Shown here one piece after another: positions 14,032 to 19,884 of a stretch of DNA of 19,884 bases; the stretch's first letter is position 1; every line of letters begins with the position of its first letter. Origin of the DNA: CAZVKN01 sp964627035 (GTDB lineage: Bacteria > Electryoneota > AABM5-125-24 > Hatepunaeales > Hatepunaeaceae); the NCBI GenBank assembly GCA_964627035.1, contig CAZVKN010000046.1:1-19884 (forward strand). Reading direction: 5' to 3'. Below the pieces are notes generated by a model. The model had not been told where the DNA came from. It did no database searches and saw only the letters and a list, made by a program, of their open reading frames with translations. The position numbers were made by a program, and so were the translations under genes.

Positions 14032-15534
14032 CTACTTCACATAGACCATCTTTCTGATTTGTGTTTTACTTCCTGCAGACAGCCTGTAGAAGTAAACTCC
14101 GGGCACGAGTTTGTCAGCACTGTACAGATAGTCATGCCCACCCGCTGATAAGACACCATCTATTAGTCTCTCAATCTGTTTCCCGGTAATATCAAATATA
14201 TCAAGCGTCACCCAATCAGATTTTGGAATTGAGAAATTAATGGCAGTCTGTGAATTGAAGGGATTGGGATAATTCTGGTGTAAGTTGATCTGAGCAGGCA
14301 ATCCTTCTGACCCTTTAATGCTGTTTGGAGTACCACCTGTCAGGTTTATCACTATAGGATTATCCATTGTTGGATCGTTGTGATGCAATCCCATAGTCTC
14401 GCCCTCCAGATCACGGTCTTCCTGCGGCATCCACAGGAAACGGATGGTCGCTTCACCCTCTGGATCAATGATGATCGGCAATTCCTCAAGTGATTCGATT
14501 TCCTGTTCAAGACCGTTGCTGAAATCTATCTCACTAATTATGCCGGCTCCTATACCTTCATTCTGAATCGTCAATGATGCAACACCCGCATTGCCCTGAT
14601 GCACTTCACCGAAATCGAGCCGAGGCTCATCAATCGCTAATGCCGGAGGTAGATAGCGGAGTTTTACTTCAGAAGCCAGTTCAAAATCCGGATCCTCTTC
14701 CAACGGCAGGCTGGTAATCTGAGCGATCTCTCCGACATCAGGCGCAAACCATCTGTAACTATGTGATGTCTCAAGCTCATATCCGAATGGAAGCTCAATC
14801 TCAATGCGTTGACCGAACAGATACCGCACTCCGATTATCGTAAGCTCTCCACCAAGCACACCGTGCTGGCGGATCACATCAACCTCTCCCCCACTATAAG
14901 TCGCAGTCCCCCAACCGTCAATCTCTGCAAAACCACCAACAGCAAAATTGATTATTACGGAATCCAACAGAGCGAACTCCTCCCCCCATTCCTCTTGAAC
15001 CGCCAGCGGCAACCTCAATTCCATCGCAATGTCCCACTCATCTTCATATTCGGCAGGCATCGGCATCAATGTTATGGGATTCTCTGTGAAATCCATCGGA
15101 AATGCGAAATCCGGACCCTCTTCATTCGGCTGTGGAACAACTCCCAACAGCATCCAGCCTTCCTCATTCACCAGCTCATATTGATACACCGCGTTCGCAG
15201 CCATATTGATAGCGGGTGAATTTGTAAACAGGACACGGTTAGATTCCTCAAAGTCCTCAATGTCAGGAGCTTCTTCCGGTTCCAGCAGGGTGTCGGAAAC
15301 AATGTCATCAAATTCTATGTCAAACTGTGTAAAATCGTAATGACGATCTTCACCGCTCTGACCAACATCTACACCGATCCCTTCAGGGTCAGTTGCAATC
15401 TGGTATGTGAACACACTGCCCGGTTCCATGGGAATGTCATCGGGTTCAATAACCACCTGTGCTGAAGCAGGAAGCACTAAAAAGAGTATTGCTGCGATGA
15501 TAGCATACGTTCTGCAGTCTATCGGGAATTTCAT
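14032..15534 (-). CDS. Acidic secreted protein with ASH-like domain and type IX sorting domain
   Basis: The protein has 500 residues from the ATG at 15534, chosen because AAGG lies about 8 nt upstream; a TTG five codons earlier (15549) is also in frame. It has a signal peptide (about 1-26, LPASA|Q). A long acidic beta-rich region to about 300 is of no recognised family. Next comes an Ig-like ASH/choice-of-anchor-D type domain around 305-410 (RLDFGEVHQGNAGVASLTIQ and a closing IVINLTGG). The C-terminal type IX sorting domain covers the last 80 or so residues (NYPNPFNSQT, LDIFDITGKQIERL, PGVYFYRLSAG, KMVYVK). Its strong acidity is common in extracellular proteins. It has its own near-consensus promoter. 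The role is unknown; surface attachment after type IX export is the family expectation. Confidence 0.85.
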   Translation of the reverse strand: MKFPIDCRTYAIIAAILFLVLPASAQVVIEPDDIPMEPGSVFTYQIATDPEGIGVDVGQSGEDRHYDFTQFDIEFDDIVSDTLLEPEEAPDIEDFEESNRVLFTNSPAINMAANAVYQYELVNEEGWMLLGVVPQPNEEGPDFAFPMDFTENPITLMPMPAEYEDEWDIAMELRLPLAVQEEWGEEFALLDSVIINFAVGGFAEIDGWGTATYSGGEVDVIRQHGVLGGELTIIGVRYLFGQRIEIELPFGYELETSHSYRWFAPDVGEIAQITSLPLEEDPDFELASEVKLRYLPPALAIDEPRLDFGEVHQGNAGVASLTIQNEGIGAGIISEIDFSNGLEQEIESLEELPIIIDPEGEATIRFLWMPQEDRDLEGETMGLHHNDPTMDNPIVINLTGGTPNSIKGSEGLPAQINLHQNYPNPFNSQTAINFSIPKSDWVTLDIFDITGKQIERLIDGVLSAGGHDYLYSADKLVPGVYFYRLSAGSKTQIRKMVYVK

Positions 15535-15577
15535 CGTGATCACCTTCAATAATTTTAAGGAGTTTTGTTAATTGTTA

Positions 15578-15606
15578 AATATAGTCTTAACGACGGCGGT
15601 TGTCAA
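15578..15606 (-). promoter_or_regulatory. Sigma70-type promoter for the acidic type IX cargo gene
   Basis: On the - strand, TTGACA (15606-15601, perfect -35) is followed after exactly 17 bp by TATATT (15583-15578, one mismatch to the -10 consensus). Transcription would begin near 15571, giving a leader of about 37 nt that includes the AAGG ribosome-binding site before the ATG at 15534. This separates the cargo gene from the polysaccharide operon upstream. Confidence 0.72.
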
Positions 15607-15628
15607 CTCAACAGCTTAAGAGGTCTTA

Positions 15629-16882
15629 TCATTCAGAGGTGGTCGGAGGGTTAGCTTCAGAACTTGACATCCTTACAACATCAAAAACAGCTTGGATGAC
15701 AAAATCAACTTCTTCATCAGTCATAGATGGATAAATCGGGAGTGAAATCAGACGTTGCCATTCACGTTCTGAAACCGGGAACATCTGTTTTCCAAGCTGG
15801 TAGGTTTGCCGGTAGTATGGATGCAAATGCAACGGCATCCAATGAACAGAACATGAAACACCATGCTCTTTCAGCTTTTCTATGAACAGTGTACGATTGA
15901 TAGTTAGTTTGTCAAGATTAAGGCGGAGCGGATAGAGGTGCCACGAATTAATTCTTGTTTGTGAGCCAATTACCGGAGGCTGCAAAGGAGCAAGTTGGCT
16001 GAACTTCTCGGTATATTTTTTTGCGATATCTTGGCGCTTGATTCTAAACTCTTCAGCTCGTTTTATTTGATGGATACCAATAGCGGCAGCAATGTCAGTC
16101 ATATTGTATTTGTATCCCGGTGCAACAATCTCGTAATACCAAGAACCTTGAGTTGTAAATCTATTCCAGGCATCATTGTCCATCCCATGGAGGCTCATAA
16201 GCCGCATCCGTTCAGCAAGTGCTTCGTCATTAGTAACTGCCATACCGCCCTCACCGGTAGTGATACACTTATTGGCGTAAAACGAGAAGCAACCAACCTT
16301 GCCAAATTGGCCAACATGAGTAAAATCCTCAGTTTCGTCAGCACGATAATATGAGGGTAGAGTATGAGCGCAGTCTTCGATCACGTCAAGAGAATGCTCA
16401 TTGGCAATTCTAATAATAGCATCCATATCACACGCATATCCACCATAATGAACTGGTATAATCGCACGTAAAAAACCGTAAGGTGGTCTCAATCCCGAAA
16501 TCGGTCTCTTTGATTTTATCGCTTCTACAGTTTTTCTTAGTGAATTAGGATCAATGCAGAGTGTGTTATCACAGTCTACAAACAGAGGTATTGCGTCAAA
16601 ATACCGGACAATCTCAGCTGTTGCTGCAAAGGTCATTGCAGGCACTATCACAAGATCTCCTTGCTGAATGCCAATTGCTTCAAGTGCCAAGTGTAATGCG
16701 GCAGTGCAGGAATTAACTGCAACAGCATATTTTACACCTACAAAGGAAGCGAATTGCTTCTCAAATTGGACAGTTTTGGGTCCGGTGGTCAACCAACCTG
16801 ATCTAAGAGTATCGGATACTTCCGCTATTTCATCCTCTGATATTGAAGGCTTGAAATATGGTATTGATTTTTGACTCGTCAT
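15629..16882 (-). CDS. DegT/DnrJ/EryC1/StrS family sugar aminotransferase
   Basis: This PLP-dependent enzyme transfers an amino group, usually from glutamate, to a nucleotide-linked keto sugar. The 417-residue protein shows GWLTTGP (29-35), the NSCTAALHLAL cofactor phosphate region (57-67), PAMTFAATAE (81-90), the pyridine-nitrogen Asp170 in VIEDCAH (167-173), the Schiff-base Lys205 in SFYANKCITTGEGGM, and the family C-terminal region around HLYPLRL and HWMPLHLHPYY. It is slightly longer than average, with extra residues near 123-138. It follows the sugar transferase gene by 11 nt, so it belongs to the same operon. PglE, ArnB, PseC and WbpE-like functions cannot be separated by eye. No dehydratase or acetyltransferase partner lies in the window. 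Confidence 0.9.
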   Translation of the reverse strand: MTSQKSIPYFKPSISEDEIAEVSDTLRSGWLTTGPKTVQFEKQFASFVGVKYAVAVNSCTAALHLALEAIGIQQGDLVIVPAMTFAATAEIVRYFDAIPLFVDCDNTLCIDPNSLRKTVEAIKSKRPISGLRPPYGFLRAIIPVHYGGYACDMDAIIRIANEHSLDVIEDCAHTLPSYYRADETEDFTHVGQFGKVGCFSFYANKCITTGEGGMAVTNDEALAERMRLMSLHGMDNDAWNRFTTQGSWYYEIVAPGYKYNMTDIAAAIGIHQIKRAEEFRIKRQDIAKKYTEKFSQLAPLQPPVIGSQTRINSWHLYPLRLNLDKLTINRTLFIEKLKEHGVSCSVHWMPLHLHPYYRQTYQLGKQMFPVSEREWQRLISLPIYPSMTDEEVDFVIQAVFDVVRMSSSEANPPTTSE

Positions 16883-16893
16883 ATGCGTTTAAT

Positions 16894-17577
16894 TCAGGAT
16901 TGATGTTGACTGTTATAAGCAATGATTTTTTCAGCGGCAATTTTGGCGAGATGGTTATCCGGTTTTGCGAATATCCGCCCCAAAGTAATCGCCCAAACAG
17001 TAAGGAATAGTAACTTAAAATCGAACCATAAAGATTGTATAGCTACATATTCTAAAGCTAACTTCATTTTAATCGGTATCACAACGTCAATATATGCTTG
17101 TTCGCGGTCTGATGCATTAATTAGGCAACTCTCTTCATCACGGAATTGGAGAGTGGCCAAGTCAGTTATCCCGGGTTTTACCGAAAATGCGGATTCCCAT
17201 TCCGGTCGATAGTGTTTTACATATCGTGGAACTTCAGGTCTCGGTCCGACTAAATTCATGTTTCCTTTCATCACATTCAAAAGCACAGGAAGTTCGTCCA
17301 ATTTGGTGCGCCGAAGGATATTTCCGATAAAGGTTACTCTGCTATCCCCCAAAGATGTTACTTGTGGTCCTTTTTGTTCAGCGCTGGTCATCATTGTGCG
17401 AAACTTAATCATTGTGAACTCATTGCGGTTCATGCCTACACGCACTTGTCTGAAGAACACCGGACCCGGTGATGACAGTTTAATCAACACTGCCAATATC
17501 AGGAATAGTGGAAGTAAAAGCGTGAGTGCAATTACCGCAAGTGTTATGTTTATTGATCTTTTAGCGAGACTAATCAT
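16894..17577 (-). CDS. Polyprenyl-phosphate sugar-1-phosphate transferase (PglC/WcaJ family)
   Basis: This membrane enzyme starts glycan assembly by moving a sugar-1-phosphate from a UDP-sugar to undecaprenyl phosphate. The 227-residue form is the compact PglC type: a hydrophobic N-terminal helix (about 10-33, re-entrant in the family), then SSPGPVFFRQVRVG, MIKFRTM (56-62), the catalytic Asp94-Glu95 in RTKLDELPVLLNV, and LVGPRPEVP (109-117). The start at 17577 is fixed by an ATGA overlap with the wecB stop. A longer frame from 17649 adds 24 residues that lie within wecB and is not favoured. It probably primes the polysaccharide or glycan whose later steps use the neighbouring enzymes. Sugar specificity is not evident. 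Confidence 0.93.
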   Translation of the reverse strand: MISLAKRSINITLAVIALTLLLPLFLILAVLIKLSSPGPVFFRQVRVGMNRNEFTMIKFRTMMTSAEQKGPQVTSLGDSRVTFIGNILRRTKLDELPVLLNVMKGNMNLVGPRPEVPRYVKHYRPEWESAFSVKPGITDLATLQFRDEESCLINASDREQAYIDVVIPIKMKLALEYVAIQSLWFDFKLLFLTVWAITLGRIFAKPDNHLAKIAAEKIIAYNSQHQS

Positions 17578-18659
17578 CGTGATGATCCCCACGATTCTAT
17601 CACATCTCCAATTCGTACACCCGCATTCCCATCCCAAAGATCTGGACAATTACCCGAATGCCAATTTCCATTTACAATTTCATTGACCGCATTCAAAATT
17701 AGCCTACGATCAGCACCTACGATACGGTTAGTGCCTTCAGTTACAGTAATAGGGCGTTCCGTATTCTCACGCAACGTCAAGCAAGGAACTCCAAGAACAG
17801 TAGTTTCTTCTTGAATTCCTCCTGAATCAGTCAACACAAATCCAGCTTTGCTCATCAATCCCAAAAATGACAAATAAGGTAATGGATCACAAACTATTAC
17901 CGATTGTGATGTATCAATTTTCCACTCTACAAGATGCTTCCGTGTTCGAGGATGAACCGGAAACAGTACACGAATGCTGTTTGATACTTCATTAACAATA
18001 TCTACCAAATGCTTGAGCTTTTCAGGATCATCCACATTACTTGGACGATGGATAGTCAACAAGGAATAGCTGCCCGGAGCGAGATCAAATACATCCCAAG
18101 GTGAACGGCTTACCGCCAGATCAACATTTTTCAAAAGCGAATCCACCATACAGTTACCCACAAAATGACATTTGTCAGCATCAATTCCTTCTCGTTTTAA
18201 ATTTACGTTAGCACTTTCTTCCGTTGTGAATAAAAGAGTAGATAAATGATCGGTGACGACTCTATTTATTTCTTCCGGCATATCTCTGTCAAACGAGCGC
18301 AAACCAGATTCTATATGTGCCAAAGGAATATGCATCTTAGCGGCAACCAGTGCAACTGCTAAAGTAGAATTGACATCACCACCCATAACGATAAGATCAA
18401 ATTGGTTTTCCATACAAACCTCTTCGAAAGCCATCATGATACGTGCGGTTTGCTGAGTATGAGTAGCTGCTTCAATATTAAGAAAGATATCCGGTTTGGG
18501 AATATCTAAATCGTCAAAGAATACTTGAGACATGTTTGTGTCGTAGTGTTGACCGGTGTGAACCAGTATATGATCTATTCCTCGACTATGCATCTCCTTA
18601 ATAACAGGAGCCATTTTCATAAAGTTGGGTCGCGCCCCAACTACTGAACAGACTAACAT
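17574..18659 (-). CDS. wecB: UDP-N-acetylglucosamine 2-epimerase, non-hydrolysing
   Basis: WecB interconverts UDP-GlcNAc and UDP-ManNAc in the cytoplasm. The 361-residue protein has VVGARPNFMKMAPVI (6-20), Asp95 in GGDVNSTLA, Glu117 in HIESGLRSFDRDMPEEINR with the second Glu pair at 129-130, His204 in TIHRPSN, and TDSGGIQEE near 283-291. The Asp, Glu and His positions follow the known active-site pattern of the E. coli enzyme. The ATG shares one base with the stop of the upstream glycosyltransferase (TAATG), and the stop overlaps the sugar transferase start (ATGA). A related epimerase such as FnlC/WbjD of the FucNAc pathway is a less likely alternative; no FnlA/FnlB partner is present in the window. 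Confidence 0.93.
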   Translation of the reverse strand: MLVCSVVGARPNFMKMAPVIKEMHSRGIDHILVHTGQHYDTNMSQVFFDDLDIPKPDIFLNIEAATHTQQTARIMMAFEEVCMENQFDLIVMGGDVNSTLAVALVAAKMHIPLAHIESGLRSFDRDMPEEINRVVTDHLSTLLFTTEESANVNLKREGIDADKCHFVGNCMVDSLLKNVDLAVSRSPWDVFDLAPGSYSLLTIHRPSNVDDPEKLKHLVDIVNEVSNSIRVLFPVHPRTRKHLVEWKIDTSQSVIVCDPLPYLSFLGLMSKAGFVLTDSGGIQEETTVLGVPCLTLRENTERPITVTEGTNRIVGADRRLILNAVNEIVNGNWHSGNCPDLWDGNAGVRIGDVIESWGSSR

Positions 18660-19867
18660 TAAAATTCTTTCTCCAAGTATTGGACAAAATTAGTATTAAT
18701 AGTGTCCCTATTGTAGTGTTCTTTTACCGCCTTTCTAGCATTTTCACCTAATTGTTTCCTCAACGAAGGATCATTAGATAATTGTTGCAATGCATTAATC
18801 AAAGCTTTGCCATTACCAGGTTTTACGACTATGCCTGCCTGCGTTTTCGTGACAATGTTTGCTGCTTCCCCTTCTGCAATCAATATAATTGGTAATCCAG
18901 TACTCATAGCCTCATACAATTTTGATGGTACTGCACCCAAAAGACTTTTTTTCAACGGTACTAATGCAATATCAGCAGATGCCAATAGAGTCGGCATATC
19001 CTTGCGAGTATAAGGATCCAGAAAACTGATGTTACCTAACTTCAATTCATTACTTTTCTGCACTAATTGTTCCTTCTCAGGTCCATCGCCAACAAGTACA
19101 AAGGTTAAACCATCAATATCCTGCAGTTGATCTGCGGCATCGATAATCTGATCCAATCCTTGCGCCACACCGTGCAAACCGGCATATATTGCAATACATT
19201 TACCATTAGGTTCTATTTTCTGACGTATTGAGGTTGATCTGTTGTCAGGGGAAAACAGATCAACATTGACTCCATTTGATAAGCGATAAGTTTTTACATT
19301 TGGAAATCTTTGATCTATATCACCTATTATCTCTCTACTCTGTCCCGTAATTAGTCTTGCCTTTTTATAACAAAATTTCTCAAGTGCCAGGGCCAAATTT
19401 AAGCTCAATCCCTTTCCTACTATACCTAACTGAACCGCACTTTCAGGCCAAAGATCGGATACATTGAATATCCATTTTGTGTTTTTTATTCTGCTTAGAA
19501 TATATCCCGATATCCCTAAAAATAGTGGCGGACTTTCTGTGATCAGGGCATCGCACTTTGGAAGCTTGAAAAGACCGATGATGATAGAAGATATTACAAA
19601 AGAGAAATAATTCCACAATCGAGGGATCATTTTTATGCTTTTTGATGGAAATATATATCCTCTAATGACCTCTACCCCATCAATGTTCTCAGTCTTGTAT
19701 AATCCACCATAATCTGGAAAAACTTTACCAGTAGGATAATTCGGCATCGCTGTAAGAACTGTTACTTTATGGCCATTCTTAATAAAATAGTTTGCCAATT
19801 CGGAAAGACGCGCTTGTGGAGCACCTATTTCAGGGAGATAATACTGTGTTAATATGCAAATGTGCAT
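18659..19867 (-). CDS. Glycosyltransferase family 4, WbuB-like
   Basis: This 402-residue GT-B enzyme should add a sugar to a growing lipid-linked glycan at the inner face of the cytoplasmic membrane. Features are the N-terminal QYYLPEIGAPQARLSELA and TAMPNYPTGKV (WbuB-like signature), NVSDLWPESAVQLG (about 144-157), YAGLHGVAQGLD at the start of the nucleotide-sugar domain (about 238-249), LVGDGPEKEQL, and the donor-binding LLGAVPSKLYEAMSTGLP. A hydrophobic stretch about 86-102 suits membrane association. WbuB itself transfers N-acetylfucosamine, but donor identity cannot be concluded. The stop codon shares a base with the wecB start. The gene looks more AT-rich than the + strand genes of the window, which may reflect acquisition by transfer, as is common for surface-glycan loci. 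Confidence 0.9.
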   Translation of the reverse strand: MHICILTQYYLPEIGAPQARLSELANYFIKNGHKVTVLTAMPNYPTGKVFPDYGGLYKTENIDGVEVIRGYIFPSKSIKMIPRLWNYFSFVISSIIIGLFKLPKCDALITESPPLFLGISGYILSRIKNTKWIFNVSDLWPESAVQLGIVGKGLSLNLALALEKFCYKKARLITGQSREIIGDIDQRFPNVKTYRLSNGVNVDLFSPDNRSTSIRQKIEPNGKCIAIYAGLHGVAQGLDQIIDAADQLQDIDGLTFVLVGDGPEKEQLVQKSNELKLGNISFLDPYTRKDMPTLLASADIALVPLKKSLLGAVPSKLYEAMSTGLPIILIAEGEAANIVTKTQAGIVVKPGNGKALINALQQLSNDPSLRKQLGENARKAVKEHYNRDTINTNFVQYLEKEF

Positions 19868-19884
19868 TAAGAAAGCTCTGAATA
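19867..19884 (-). CDS. Possible 3' end of an upstream operon gene (partial)
   Basis: On the - strand the last 18 bases read YSELS followed by TAA, whose final A is the first base of the glycosyltransferase ATG. The same TAATG junction occurs between the glycosyltransferase and wecB, so a coupled upstream gene truncated by the window edge is plausible. Only five codons are visible, so no function can be given. Confidence 0.3.
   Translation of the reverse strand, partial: YSELS

Noticed and set aside
14809..15219. 136-codon + strand frame opposite the acidic cargo gene
   Set aside because: It is antisense to a gene with signal peptide and type IX sorting domain and lacks any recognisable motif.
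17578..17649. Longer N-terminus of the sugar transferase from ATG 17649
   Set aside because: The added residues are rich in Cys/Trp, lie inside wecB and precede the membrane helix; the ATGA overlap at 17574-17577 gives the natural start.

Overview
The window looks like a chromosomal segment of an uncultured bacterium of the FCB superphylum (Bacteroidota/Chlorobi-like candidate phyla). The strongest sign is a pair of secreted proteins with C-terminal domains of the type IX secretion (Por) sorting type, each with a YPNPFN motif and ending in a short basic/hydrophobic tail. Two lipoproteins and a PDZ/solenoid protein add to a rich cell-envelope repertoire. The exact phylum cannot be read from this sequence. 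No rRNA, tRNA, CRISPR array, integrase or transposase gene was seen.

Positions 236-10564 (+ strand) hold a tightly packed run of nine genes: birA (biotin ligase), coaX (type III pantothenate kinase), a secreted N-acetylmuramoyl-L-alanine amidase, greA, a galT-like uridylyltransferase, a TolB-like beta-propeller lipoprotein, a secreted subtilisin-like protease, a large exported PDZ protein with a repeat solenoid, and a small lipoprotein. Neighbours overlap by 4-23 nt or lie within a few nt of each other, and four of the nine start with GTG or TTG. An intrinsic terminator follows at 10664-10698. The first five are housekeeping genes. The propeller-protease-solenoid trio is the least familiar part and may be a co-translated envelope module.

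Positions 10565-12186 are a low-density accessory stretch: the terminator, an unexplained spacer, a 119-bp MITE-like element with terminal inverted repeats, a hemerythrin-domain gene, and a decayed ABC-transporter remnant. In the remnant, the N-terminus of an ATPase (two stops, one frameshift) is joined by deletion to the C-terminus of a membrane permease. The MITE-like element belongs to a dispersed palindromic family with two more copies here, one upstream of birA and one that forms the stop codon and last residues of coaX.

Positions 12187-15534 (- strand) carry two secreted proteins with type IX sorting domains: one with an FG-GAP (integrin-like) propeller and one acidic beta-rich protein with an ASH/choice-of-anchor-like domain. 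A near-consensus sigma70 promoter precedes the latter. The spacer between them is rich in inverted repeats.

Positions 15629-19867 (- strand) are a translationally coupled surface-polysaccharide or glycoconjugate operon, in transcription order: GT4 glycosyltransferase (WbuB-like), non-hydrolysing UDP-GlcNAc 2-epimerase (wecB), PglC/WcaJ-type polyprenyl-phosphate sugar phosphotransferase, and a DegT/DnrJ/EryC1/StrS sugar aminotransferase. The operon probably continues beyond the right edge.
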